A stretch of 64,000 bases of DNA from Acestrorhynchus altus (GCA_034509495.1 CM067524.1:221436-285435), one strand, 5' to 3'; counted from the stretch's first letter, positions 1 to 14,715 are shown. The notes: a model not told the origin generated them from the sequence alone. Translations and numbers: made by a program.

Positions 1-72
1 AAGGACGAAACAATACTTTACAGTCGCTACTTAAAGGTTTATAAGTAATCTGTACTGTTTCCATTTTCCCAG

Positions 73-1644
73 CTGCAGTCAATGGAGGCGGAGTCTAGTT
101 TGGAGGGGAGTGGCACAGAGAGTTTCCCCTGTCCATCTCAGGTGAGACGCCATAACAGGTCAATGACCTTCAGGTCTTTGATTGGGTTTAGGCTTTCAAA
201 GAGTATTTCTGTTCATGTGAACAGAAGAGTGAGTAGAAGATGATCTGATCTCCAAAAGGCAAGAAGTTAAAGATGAAACTTAAACAGTGCAGTACTTTTG
301 GACAAATGTCAAAGTCTTCTAAATAATCTATGATGTTTTTATTTTCCCAGCTGCAACCAATGGAGACAAAGTCTGGTTTGGGGGGGAGTGGCACAGAGAG
401 TTTCCCCTGTCCATCTCAGGTGAGTGAGACACCATAACAGGTGAATGACCTTCAGGTCTCTGATCAGGTATCAGATTAGGCTTTGATTAGCAGAGTGAGT
501 AGAAGACGATCTGATCTCAAAAAGGCATGAAGTCCACCACCGTTGGGCCAATTTCAAAGCTTTCTAAATACTCTATTATATCCAAAATGGTGCTCTATTC
601 ACTATATAGTGCAAATCCAAAGCTTCATAAAGTGATGACTCACACTTTGGCGTGGTGGTGCACTGTTCTACTGTGCAGCCCCTTTTGTACTGTCTCTGTC
701 TCTCGATTACATGGACTTATACAATCTGTTGGTGTTTCCCAGGAGAGGCCGTACCTGTTAACGCAGCGTAACTCTCCCAGCTCAGGACTGCAAGGTCAGC
801 CCAAAAGCAAGATCGGCCCAAGAGCAGTCCTCAAGTTGAATTCTAAAATGTCACGACAGGACCTACAGGTACATCTCACCACAGCTGATGTCAAAGTGCA
901 GCATCTACCATCAGAAAGAGACAGAATCAAAGTTCATTTGTTTAGCATATTTGACAATAAAGGAGTTGTCACAAAGCAGCTTTACAGAAATCCAGGTCCA
1001 AGCCTCAGTTGGGCAACAGTATCAAGGAAAAACTCCCCCCCTTTCTGAGCACACACTGCGGTGCTCTATTTCAACAAGACAACGCTCGTCCACTTACTGC
1101 TGCCGTCTCAAGATCTCGTCTTGAACACAGATACTACGCCGTGGTCGGTCTCATATCCAGACCTGTCCCTGATTGAAAATGTGTGGACGCTATTGGACGC
1201 TCTATCAACACTCCACCCCTACCACACCATCTGCAGAACTGAGTGAGAACATTCAAGCTGCATGAGATGGATCATCACAGGACACCATTAGGAACCTCTA
1301 CACCTCCATGCAGAGACGTCTGGCGTGTTGCGTTAAACCCGACGCCGTCCTGAGAGACACCACTTCTATATGAGTAGATCAATAAACATTGATCAGATCA
1401 GACTACAGTTATCATCAGTTATTGATCCTGATCACCTTCATCTTCCTTCACACACAGAACTGCAGTCCCACACGTCCTTCCGGGGAAAACTGTGTTTTTG
1501 ACAATGAGTGTGTATTATAGAGGACAACTAATTATTGAATTATGAAGCTAAACTAATTATTTTATTTGTCTGTATTGCATCAGAGGATGGGCACTACTCT
1601 GTCCTGCACCCACCAGAGTCCGTCGTCTTCAGTTCCTACGTCAG
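73..1644 (+). other. plb1: plb1: C-terminal exons of the upstream GDSL module
   Basis: Coding exons by eye are 73-141, 351-419, about 743-868 and 1584-1644. The first two are tandem duplicates of a 69-nt, phase 0-0 exon (LQSMEAESS and LQPMETKSG, both ending ESFPCPSQ). They correspond to the LQPVGSKT exon of the next module. The exon at 743 begins ERPYLLTQRNS, like the GHPFIFTLQNS exon at the gene's end. Its donor is uncertain: a GT at 795 would break phase, whereas the GT at 869 keeps it. The 61-nt exon at 1584 (MGTTLSCTHQ, ending SVPTS) matches the 61-nt exon at 8013 in length and phase and leads into the next module. Confidence 0.7.
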
Positions 1645-1963
1645 GTGAAGGACACAGTAAATAGGAGGTTAAGCTGCAGTTGTTGGGACTCTTCATTGTT
1701 CTTCATTCACCTTTTCTCTCTGTATTCTCTCTGTAGTTCATGCCCTGAGACCCGTGGATATCAAAGTGGTTGGAGCATTAGGAGACTCTCTTACAGTAAG
1801 CTTTTCCTTCTACTGTAGGCTATATGTCCAAATATTTGTGGACACCCCTTCTAATGAATGCATTCAGCTACTTTAAACGTATACATAAAGGTATATACTA
1901 TAGATCCAAATATAGACCCACTATTCTAAACACAGGGGACTTTGTCCTCCATATTTAACCCAT

Positions 1964-2014
<51 letters not shown>

Positions 2015-4997
2015 GTATTTATTCTGTCTGAAACAGACACAAACCAGGAGAAATGGGTTCTAACTGAGAGGGATATCTGTTTCTCACAGACTGGCAATGG
2101 AGTGGGAGCATCTCAGAACAACCTCCTGGGCATCATGACTGAGTATCGCGGCCTGGTCTGGAGGTAGAGCTCTTACAGTCAACACGCTGCAGTAACCAAT
2201 CACACTGAGGCTACCGTGGAACCAGAACCTCTTCCAAATGGACATATCAGTGTCGGCAGGGGAAAACACATGTCCAGATCTTTAATAGGCTTTATGATGT
2301 TCCTACGTCCTTATGATCAGTACCATCCAAACCCAATGCTATGTTCCAATCATAGAAATAAATCTGTGTTTAAAATAAAGTTCACATCAGCTTCGTCTAA
2401 CTCAGTTCTATACTTTTCAGAAGGGGGACGATGTTATTCCCCACTTTTCTCGTACATAAGAAGTCCACGGTTATTTCACACACAGTGCAGGTCAGGACAC
2501 CCTTACGGTCAGGTCGGTTTCTGTTATCTTGCCTTGGCCTTGACATCAGACTGTTCTAATGAATGTTTGTGCTTCGGCTCTGCTTCCGCCCTGCTCTCTG
2601 CGCTCACTTCAGAAGTTTATGGCTGAATTCGGTGCCCTTGGACCTGTGAGGCTTAATGAAGGCCTTCGAGATCTCACAGTTTAGAGAATCCGTCCAACAC
2701 GAGTCCATGTTGGGTTTTTAAGTTCTATAAAATATTAAGTTCCATTTAGTTTTTGTTTGATTTCTTTTTAAATTTAGATCTGGATTTAAACCTTTAATCC
2801 CTTTAAACCTCAGTTTCCACTATGAATTATTCAGTCAATACTAAGAATTGATGACTGATTTATTCACTATGTATTACACAGTAACTACTATGAGTTATTC
2901 AGAATCAGTTATGAATTACTCCGTTATCCAGAGTGAATTATTCAGTCACTATTATTCCTGAATTATTCACTGTTATACACTAATATGAATTATTCAGTAT
3001 CCAGTATGAATTACTGAATGTCCTCTCTTTATTATACAGTAACTACTATGAAGTTTTCAGTAGGTACTATGAATAATTTAGTATCCATTATGAATTATTC
3101 AGTATTCATGTCCCGCCTATTCATTTTCACCACAGTTAAGCTCCACCCACCGTTTCTGATACATTAAACAAGACACTTTATGTGTGAAACTCGAGAAAAA
3201 TACAAAATGTAAAAAAGTCACGAGTTTTACAAACTGTTTGGACGACACTACGAGTCTGACCTGCCTCTGCTTTCCTTTTTCTTTTTTTCTTTCAGTATCG
3301 GAGGCGACAGATCCCTCTCGTTTGTAACCACTTTACCAAGTGCGTGCACAGTCATATTTTACACTTTACACTGCACACTGCACACTTTACACTGCACACT
3401 TTACACTGCACACTTTACACTGCACACTTTACACTGCACACTGCACCCTTTACACTGCACACTTTACTCTGCACACTTTACACTGCACACTGCACACTTT
3501 ACACTGCACACTTTACACTGCACATTTTACACTGCACACTTTACACTGCACACTGCACATTTTACACTGCATACTGCACACTTTACACTGCACACTTTAC
3601 ACTGCATACTGCACACTTTACACTGCACACTTTACACTGCATACTTTACACTGCACACTTTACACTGCACACTTGCACACTTACACACTGCACATTTACC
3701 TTTACACTGCACTTTAGTTCACACACTGCACACTTCCACACCATACTGCACACTTTACTGCACTCCACTGCACTTTACCTGCATACTGCCATTTACACTG
3801 CACATTTACACTTTACACTGCACTTTACCTGCACACTTGCACTTTACCTGCACACTGCAGACTTTACACTACACTTTACACCATGCTTTACACTGCACAC
3901 TTGCACGTTACACTGCACACTTTACACACACTGCGCCACACTGCACTTACACTGCACACTGCACACTTTGCACTTCCACTTCCTGCACACTTTACACTGC
4001 ACATACTCCACTGCCTGCTGCCCCACTGCACACTTTACACTTCTGCACACTGCACACTTTACACTGCACACTTTACACTGCATACTGCCTTTCACTGCAC
4101 ATTTACTTCACTACACTTTAGACTGCACACTGCTACTTCCTGCACACTTTACATATACACTTTTTACTCTGCACTGCACACTTTACACTGCACACTGCAG
4201 ACTTTACTGCACACTTTACCTGCATACTTTACTGCACACTTTACACTGCACACTTTACTGCACACTACACTGCCCTGCACACTTTACATACACTTCCACT
4301 GCATACTGCACACACACTGCACACTTCCTGCACACTTTACTGCACACTGCACACTCACACTGCACACTTTGCCACTTCCTGCATACTACACACTTTACAG
4401 CTACACATTTACACCCCACTACACACTTCCTGCACTTTACCTGCCTGCACACTTCCCACTGCACACTTTGCACTTTCAGTTTACACTTTGCATACACTCT
4501 TAAAGAAGGGTTCTGTAAAAGTATGTTTGTCAGGTTTTAAAGTGTTTAATTATGTCTTTTTAAATCAATGTGTCTAAACCTCAAAGACCAAACTGATGAA
4601 CAGAATCTGAGTCATAATTATATTTAAAGTATAAAACCAATCAAAGCCTGTGTTTGTTTGATTAAACGTCACTTTGAAAGTGAGACATGTGAGTGCAGGT
4701 CCTGACTCAGTGTGTGTTTCTGTGGTTTAGATATCCTGAGACATTTTAACCCTTCACTCACCGGCTTCTCAACGGGGCGGGGTAAAGCCAACACCGCCCA
4801 GGCCTTTCTGAACCAGGCTGTGGCCGGAGCCAAGAGCAAGTCAGTACTGAACCAATCAGCTGAACCAATCAATCAGAGCATCAATGAATCAATTATTCTC
4901 ATGTGACTAATCAATCAAAATACCTCCATGTTTCAGAGACCTGGTCTCTCAGGCAAGAGTCCTCATCAATCGAATGAAAAGCGACTCAGTGAGAGAA

Positions 4998-5051
<54 letters not shown>

Positions 5052-8000
5052 CCCCTGACCCCTGTATCTCTCTTTCAGCGCATTGATTTCCAGAACGACT
5101 GGAAGGTCATAACCGTCTTCATCGGAGGAAACGACCTGTGTGCCTCGTGCCAGGACGCGGTACAGCCAGCTTTCATTCGTCCATCAGGCTTCAATGAAAG
5201 CAGATTAAAACACATTTACTAAAACAGACGTAGTGAAGTCGTACATGTTACACACTGTGTTCTGTCCCTGTAGGATTATTACTCTGCGACCAACTTCACC
5301 AATAACATCCGTGACGCTCTGGACATCCTACACGACGAGGTAGGAGACGTCTGAACCTGCTGGTCCAAAACAAGAAGGATTAATAGTCTATATTAATGCG
5401 TCTCCGTTCATTAATGTTCCAAATTTCATACAAATTTTATATTCATTACCTGTAAAGTGACATATTTTATACCTTTTTTAGTTTAAAAAGCTCAAAAAAA
5501 TCACTTTAAAGGTAACGAATATGAAAAATGACACTTTAATTTTTGAATTAAATGATCAAAAACCCTTTTCACAGTATTCTATTTTTTTAGATGTACTATA
5601 TCATATTTTATATTTTTTGTACTTTATATTTTATAGAATATTATTTGTTTTCAGTATATTTTATGAAATACGTGAAAAGCAGATTGTATATTTAATTTAT
5701 ATTTTATATCTTGTTGGTATATTTTTGTGTGTCATGATCAAAATACAGCGTTAGTTTAAATCTGATCATAACAGTGGATCTTCACAACTGTCCGTTAGGT
5801 GCCTCGTGCTCTGGTGAACATGGTGGAGGTCATCTACATGCTTCCACTGCGACCACTGCACCAGGACTCCAGTCTCGGCTGCCCTACCTGGTTCGTCAAG
5901 TGAGTGACAAAACAAGAACCCAAACAAAAGGCACTAAATTTCATTCTGAGAAAAACAAAAGACATGAAACAGAATAAATTTGAGTTTAAATGGAATCTTA
6001 ATCTCTTTTTTTTTTCATATTTTTATTATTTAACTCATTACTGTTGTATGTGTTGTAGGAAAATATGTCCCTGTGTGGTGAACCCTGCAGACGGATCATC
6101 AGAACTTCAGGAATTAATAAATATCAACAGAGAGTATCAGGTGAGCAGGACAGTGTGACCAGCAGAATTAACACGTTACTTGGTCAAAAGTATGTGGACA
6201 CTTGATAACCCCCTGAAACACAGCCCCATTGGTTGGTGCTTTAATGGTGGTAATCTGCTAGTACAGAGCTCTTGTTGCTGATTGTCTATGTGACATTAAT
6301 AGCACTTACATTTGGCTGGGGCAGCTCTAGTAGGGCAGCGATTTCTTAAGAGCGCTTCAGTAACACTCATCCTTCAGTGAGTACACTGAAAATGAAAAAT
6401 TGCAATATTACAGTTACTTATAAATGTGTGTGTTTGTGTTCATCCTCAGAACTCAACAAGGGAGCTGGTGGACTCCGGCCGCTATGACACTCGCTCTGAC
6501 TTCACCGTAGTCTTACAGCCATTTTTGAGAGACGTGATTCTCCCACTGCAGGCGGTAAACACACTGATCCCCCATTATTCATATCATCATATCATCATCA
6601 TCATCATGATCATCATCATCATTACATATTCACATGTGGCCATATATGCACTTATTTCATAGAGGTGATGTATTTCAATATATACATGTATTTTCATTAA
6701 AAACACATCATATAATTGTATATGAATAATATATGGATCATCAATATATATTTTCATTGTTAGGTAAGTATATATATATATATAATTTTACTGGGCTTCA
6801 CTTCTACTAATACACAGTTCATTCTTCAACTCTAAACATTAATTTAATACCCTTTAATTTGAGGAACCTAAGCATGTCTTCGTCTCTCTCTCAGAATGGA
6901 AAGCCAGACCGCTCCTTCTTCACTGCAGACTGTTTCCACTTCAGTCAGAAAACTCATACTCTGATGGCCCGAGCTCTCTGGAACAACATGGTGAGTCTGG
7001 AGCCGAATTCTGTGTTTCCCACAGATCCTTAAACCTTAACTCCAAACAACAGCGTCAAACTCCTTCTAGATTATTTAAATAAAGTACTGAAAGTGAGAGT
7101 CCTCAGGTGTTTTCCACCGTTAGTCCAGACTGTTTATGTTTAAGCACTGCAGAACTCCTACCTACTAGTATCTAGTACCGGAAGTACCTGTTAAATATGT
7201 AGGGATCAGAATAGTATATGTATTTTTACATAGTTTTTATATAGTATGTTATAGTTTGTTATTAGTATAATTGCATAAATCACAGCATATTATATAGAAT
7301 ATTACAACTGATATATTACAGTGTGTTTACATTTTTATTTTAATTTATATTTAATTAATATATCACATATAATGATAACTGTGTTTATTAGTTGACTGTA
7401 ATGTTTATAATAGAAAAAAACATTTATAAATAATAATAATAATCATAATAACAATGTATTATTCAATACTGTATTGTGTGTTATATTCTAGAACATGTGT
7501 TATAATGTATTATAATTATAATGTTTAATAACTATATTAAAGTATATATTGTTTATATGATACTGTTTTTTTTAAGTTTGTTAGAGTATAAAGGGTCCAA
7601 CAGTGGCAGCTCAGCTGTATTTATTGAATATGGTTCATTTCTCCAATCCCGTACCAGCTGCAGCCTGTGGGCAGTAAAACGGCCTTGCTGGACGTCAATG
7701 TGGGCGTTACCGCAGAGTGTCCCTCCACTGTAAGCACATTTGAAGTGTCCTGTGTTTGTCTTTTAAATAAAGAAATAAAATGGAACGACGTGTTTATTAA
7801 ATTGACTCATTTTCCTTTCTAGAGCTCCTATTTTACAACCAGGCTGAACAGACAATGTGCACATCAAGCCGTTGAGACATCGCTTCCCCCAGTAACTCTG
7901 CCATCGGTAAGCAGCCAACAACCGTCCAGTTGTCCAGCTGTGAATACTGACTGGACCTTTTACTGTATGTTGTGGTTCGTTTAACAGTCGTTCTTGTCTT

Positions 8001-11000
8001 TTCTGTACGTAGAACTGGGGCAGTATCTTCTTATGCGGTAATTCAACACCCTCCGACACGGTTCCTGTGTCAGGTGAGATAAAGATAACTGAGTAGCACT
8101 GAGCCTCAGTCTCCAACACCACTCAGCCTCCAACACCACTCAGCCTCCAACACCACTCAGCCTCCAACACCACTCAGTCTCCAACACCACTCAGCCTCCA
8201 ACACCACTCAGCCTCCAACACCACTCAGTCTCCAACACCACTCAGTCTCCAACACCACTCAGCCTCCAACACCACTCAGCCTCCAACACCACTCAGTCTC
8301 CAACACCACTCAGTCTCCAACACCACTCAGCCTCCAACACCACTCAGCCTCCAACACCACTCAGTCTCCAACACCACTCAGCCTCCATCACCAAAGTCAT
8401 CTGATTCTTTATTGGTCAATAATAAAACAATCTTTAGTGAGTTTAGTGTCTTTTAGTTTGATTATATATTGTATGTTGTGTATTATTTTTAATTTGTTAT
8501 GTTATTGTAGACGTTATATATATATTATATGTTTTTATTTAACACATTTAATATTTTTGAGTATTTTTCTACACTCATTCTCAAAAACACTCACTCCCCC
8601 CAGAAGGACGTGTGGGTCTGCAGGTCTGTAGTGAAGGAAGATGAAGGTGATCAGGATCAATAACTGATGATAACTGTAGTCTGATCTGATCAGTATTTAT
8701 TGATCTACTCATACAGAAGTGGTGTCTCTCAGGACGGCGTTGGGTTTAACGCAACACGCCAGACGTCTCTGCATGGAGGTGTAGAGATTCCTAATGATCC
8801 ATTCCATGCAGCTTGAATGTTCTCACTCAGTTCTGCAGATGGTGTGGTAGGGGTGGAGTGTTGATAGAGCGTCCAATAGCGTCCCACACATTTTCAATCA
8901 GGGACAGGTCTGGAGACGAGACCGACCACAGCGTAGTATCTGTGTCTTCAAGACGAGATCTTGAGACGGCAGCAGTGTGTGGACGAGCGTCGTCCTGTTG
9001 GAATAGAGCACACACAGATTCATTGGTCATCTCCATTGAGACAAAAGTGGGACTTGTCACTAAAGATGACAGACTGGTATTGACTCAGTGTCTACCAGTG
9101 GTGCTGTATGAACAGGGTGACTCATAAAGGGGAACAATGCTTACTGAATGCCTGTAATCATGGCTGCTGGGTCACTATGTGCATGTAAGACAATCTGACG
9201 TCCCTCCCTCTCCGTAGTTCATGTAGGTGTCTCCGATCCTTCACGTCGCTGGTGCGTGACTTCTGCTGTCCACTGCCAACACATGTAAAGGGATGACCTT
9301 ATATAGTCAGTCAGGTACAGCGATACAGCGGCGAGTGTGAAGGTTCAATCATTCGCAGTCAAACCTACCCAAGTGTGATTCCTGTCAGTTGATTCCTTCT
9401 GGGTGCAGCTGTTTTTGATGATGAGTGTATATGGAGGGTTACATTACAGTACAGTACATTTTACAGTGTTTCTTGATACAGTTTGTGTACAGCGGTGGTA
9501 CCGTCAGGCTTCTCGTTACTGTCTAAGCTCAAGCAAACTGTGCTGACTCTATGAATCACCAGCCATTATTCAAATCATTTAATCACCACCTGAGTGACTG
9601 TTTCACTGTTTACCCGTCTGTGTCTTTATACGTCCCTATGAGTATATACAGATATCATTGTGTATCGAGCAGTTGTCCCATGTTTTGTCCTTGCTTTGCA
9701 GTTCATTTTTGCCATTTTGTTGGAGCCCTTTACACTTAGTTTGCTGGTTGTGTTTGATTCCTGGTTCTGGCTCCATTTTAATGCAGAGAAAAGCAGATTT
9801 CCTTCATATCTACAGCTTCTCCAACACAGCAGGTAGAATAGATGGAAAGACCCAGAACACTTATCTTAAATCTCCTGCTGCCCAAATATGGCTCCAAGCA
9901 TTATGACCTCATTAATCTCACATGTGCTTCTTCTTGGGTTGGATGTTCTTACTGACAACCCAAACCCAGTTTTTGGTGTGCCTACAATGTATCCAGACTG
10001 ATTTGATAGTTTGTAAAGCACAAAACCAGGAATTGGATGCAAACCACGTTTGGATTTGTGGAGATGCATCTCCCAGAGTTTTGGAATTGTGGGGATCCAA
10101 GAAGAGTGTGACACCACTAGTTACTGGGTGCTGTGAATCATTATGACCAGCATTGTTTCTCCTCTCTGTCCATCCCTTTGTCCACTCTATCAGCTCCTCT
10201 GATCACACAGGTTCTCTTTGTGGTTCTATAATCCAGACTGTAGTTCATCTGTTTCTCTGCAGACTTTATTCTCCTCCTTTCACCCTGATCTTCAATGATC
10301 AGGACCCCACAGGACCACCACAGAGCAGCTATTATGTGGGTGGTGGGTCATTCTCAGCACTGCAGTCACACTGACATGGTGGTGGTGTGTTAGTGTGTGT
10401 TGCTGCTACGAGTGGATCAGACACAGCAGTGCTGCTGGAGTGTTTAAACACTATGTCCACTCACTGTCCACTCTATTAGACCCCTATTAAACCCCTCATG
10501 AATGTAGAAACAAGGAGATGGTCATAATAATGTGGATGATAATTTGATATTAATTCATATTTTTTTAGAATAAAGCAGTGATTCATCAAGTAAATCGTTC
10601 CAGAGAACCAAACTGAAGCGCTCTTTTTTTGGACACATTGTGAGAATAACTGGTTCCAGAAGGAGCTTTATTAAAGCTGAAGATCCGCGTGGAGGGAAGG
10701 ACACTCTGGAGAAACTCTGCTCATATGATTTCTGCTGTATAAGATGATTTTGTTCATATGAAAAACTGCATAATAAAGTGAATCTGATTGGACTTGTTTT
10801 GGGTTAATTGAACTGAATGTGTTTAATCAGGGACATAAATCTTACTCCTGATCTTCTGGATGATTCTGCATGTAAAGCTGATCTCTAAATAACTGAAGAC
10901 ATAAAAATGATAATCCTCCTAAAACATTACAGATTAATATTTGAGGTACATCTGCATGTCCTTCAGTGCTTTTACTGCATTCCACTGTATGTCACTCAAA

Positions 11001-11703
11001 CTCTGAAGTTCACGATGCTACACAAACATTACATTCATACCAATGAACTTCGGAGGACTCCGAGATCCGTGGACCACCGGTTCAAATCCCGGACGAGTCG
11101 GAGAGAGCACAGCTGTCCATAGTCTCTCTGGGTGGGTAGATGGCGCTCTCTCCCCATTACATGTATTGTGATGCTGGCCAGCCTCCATCATCTTTTAACA
11201 AACATAAACTAACAAAGTGCTAAATGTGTCAGTTTGAGGTAATTAACTGCATTCTCGGCTCTGATTTCCGGACCCTGATCAATATTTACTGTCACACGGG
11301 TCTTAATTTAACATTTTTATTTCTCTACATTAAATCAAAATATATATAAAATGAAGCCACGTATCTGAAATACAGACTCAACCTGAAAACCTGAAAAGCG
11401 TAAAGTTACTGAATGTCTCTGCAGATCAAAGCCATACTTTCACTTTAGCCTGATTTAGATTGAATGCTGCTTCGCCATCAGCAGCCGGAGCCCGAGAGAG
11501 CGCCATTGGCCGTGTCCTCTCTGGGTGGGTAGATGGCGCTACTTCCCTCTGTTTCTCTCACCGGGGTGTTGGCTGACGCAGGCTGATTTTGGCTGATGTA
11601 TCAGAACTTCGCTGTGCAGTAACAGAGATCATCTCTTCAGTTCACAGACTGCGGCCCGGCGACATTAATGTGGTTGCCTCTCTAGGAGACTCGATCACTG
11701 TAA

Positions 11704-11762
<59 letters not shown>

Positions 11763-13413
11763 ACACACCATGTTTCTCTCAGGCGGGGTTTGGTGCGAAA
11801 GCGAAGAACATCCTGCAGCTGGTGAATGAGGAGAGGGGCGTGTCCTGGAGGTGAGGCAAGTACTGGTGTTCTGACTGCACCTCTGTAATCAAACGTTCTA
11901 TTTTAAAATGAGGAACGTTAGTATTGTATACTACAGTTCCACTACTGAGTGTAAGACCCTGAGTACGGTGTTGGAGGGTCCCCCCAATATCAGTAGGCAA
12001 CAGACTACATACAGCAATTTATAGGTGAAACAATGTCAGCAGTGAAGCATAAAATCGAGATTATCAATAAACGTTTTAAACTCTTCATGCTTCACATCTC
12101 TTCTTGCTGTCTCTAATGTTCAATGTGATTTCATTGACAGCATTGGTGGGGATGAAACTTTGGAGACGGTCACCACAATACCAAGTGAGTCCCACAGGGT
12201 TCTACGTCAGGATGTAAAAGGGCAGCTGTGGCCTGGTGGTTAGGGAACCATCCTGTGGACCGGAAGGTTGCTAGCAAGGCACACTGCTGCTCCCCAGGCA
12301 CTGTGGATAAAGGCTGACCACCGCACTGGGCATGTATGCTTGCTGCCCCCTGGTGTGTTAATTCACTAGTGTGTATGTGTGTGTGTGTGTGTGTTTCACT
12401 GCATGGCTGCCTTAAATGTGGAGGACAAAAGAATTCAGTTTAACAATTTAGTTCAACAGATTTTATGGAGACCCTCAGGGTTCTCTGAGAACCACAGAGA
12501 AGGTTTATGGATGTAGTGAAGGTGGACATGGAGATGGCTGGTGTAACAGTAGAGGAGGCAGGGGATAGGGCAAGATGGAGGCAGAGGTTCCGCCGTGGTG
12601 ACCCCTAAAGGTAGCAGCTGAAGAAGAAGAAGAAGAAGAAGAAGAAGATAGCTTACACTTTTAATGGTAAATGTATTGTTTTTTATTCTTCAGACATCCT
12701 GAAGAAGTTCAACCCCAGCGTACTGGGCTTCTAAAGGTCGCAGTAAAAGGCCCAATGGCTTCAACATGGCAGTGAGTGGCGCTAAAGCAAGGTAGAGCAA
12801 ACACAGTGACCACAAACCCACACATGCTGATGACTGAACATACAGACTGTAAATATATATAACGGACATTTGTCTGTCCGACCTCACAGCGGCGTACCTG
12901 GACAGGTCCGAGACCTGATAGAGGCTTTAAGGAACAGTTCAGTAAGTCTGTTCTCTCCTCTTTCTGCACCATGCTTTCAATTAATCTGGAGAAACATCCA
13001 TCCATCCATCCATCCATCCATCCATTCATTGGTTCTTTTATGTCTAATTTCATTCATATATTCATATTAATTTACTCCTGGAACTGAATAAACATCTCAT
13101 CCTTTAATGTCTGTGATATAATCAGTGATATAATCTCTCTCTGTCTCTCTCTCTGCTTCTCTCTCTCTCTCTCTCTCTGTTTTCTCTGTTTCTCTCTCTC
13201 TGCCCTCTCTCTCTCTCTCTGTTTCTCTCTGCTTCTCTCTCTCTGCTTTCTCTCTCTCTCTCTCTGCTTTCTCTCTGTTTCTCTCTAATGCTCTCTCTGT
13301 GTCTCTGCTTCTCTCTCTCTCTGTTTCTCTCTGCTTTCTCTCTGCTTCTCTGTTTTCTCTCTGTTTCTCTCTTGCTTCTCTCTCTCTCTCTAGTTTCTAA
13401 CTCTGTTTCTCTC

Positions 13414-13452
<39 letters not shown>

Positions 13453-13463
13453 CTCTCTCTCTC

Positions 13464-13525
<62 letters not shown>

Positions 13526-14715
13526 AGTGTGGACTTTGAGCAGGACTGGAAGCTGGTGACTCTGTTTATAGGTGGTAATGATCTGTGTCAGTACTGCAAT
13601 GATCGGGTGGGTGTACACTTTAAACCAGCATAGCACTGCTGTCAGATGGTAACTTTACACCGAAACAAAAACAATTGATTAACTTTAAATAGAAATCAGT
13701 GTAATGATAAGTAAGGAAATTCGCCCCATAAAGTGTGAAATCATAATTCATACGAGTCCATTCAGCCTAAACCTTTTTCAGTCAATTCAGAATCTCCACA
13801 CAGACGATCAGCAGCCTCCATTAAAGCACCAACCAATGGGGTTGTGTTTCAGGGGGTTATCAAGTGTCCACATACTTTTGACCAAGTAACGTGTTTATTC
13901 TGCTGGTCACACTGTCCTGCTCACCTGATACTCTCTGTTGATATTTATTAATTCCTGAAGTTCTGATGATCCGTCTGCAGGGTTCACCACACAGGGACAT
14001 ATTTTCCTACAACACATACAACAGAAATGAGTTAAATAATAAAAATATGAAAAAAAAGAGATTAAGATTCCATTCGTGAAGATCCACTGTTATCTTCAGA
14101 TTTAAACTAACGCTGTATTTTGATCATGACACACCAGAATATATCAACAAGCTATAAAATATAAATAAAATATACAATCTGCTTTCCACGCATTTCATAA
14201 AATATACTGAAAACAAATAATATTCTATAAAATATAAAGTACAAAAAATATAAAATATGATACAGTACATCTAAAAATTAGAATACTGTGTTTTTGATCA
14301 CAAAAAAATTCATTCATTTATTTATTTATTTTTTTAATTCTAATATTTTGATTTTCATGATCTACAAACTGATCAACAGTTAAACAAAGAAAAGTGTAAT
14401 GAATCTAAAATATCACATTTTTGAATGAATATAATTCTTTGAATATAATTTGGATCCAGACCACAGTGTATTCTGATTGCTGGGGGTGTCGGTGCTACTG
14501 CGGGTTCTGAACTAGAGCTGGGGCACTATAGACGTCTGGAACAGTGGAACAGTGTGATTGTTGGTGTTTTCTCTTCTCAGGACTCGCTGTCTCCTAAGAA
14601 GTATATAGAACACATTAGGGATGCTTTGGACATTCTGTACAATCAGGTGAGCATGAAGCCAATCATTCAGAAGCAGTTACTGACATGACCTAAAAACAAT
14701 TATAGTAATTTTGAA

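Noticed and set aside
3340..4540. Open frames of up to 398 codons rich in Leu-His-Cys-Thr
   Set aside because: They arise from a stop-free 14/7-bp minisatellite in a plb1 intron; several frames and both strands are open, and no domain is present.
11075..11110. Possible tRNA gene around GGTTCAAATCC
   Set aside because: Only the B-box region is present; no cloverleaf or matching acceptor stem can be drawn, and the body recurs nearby as SINE sequence.
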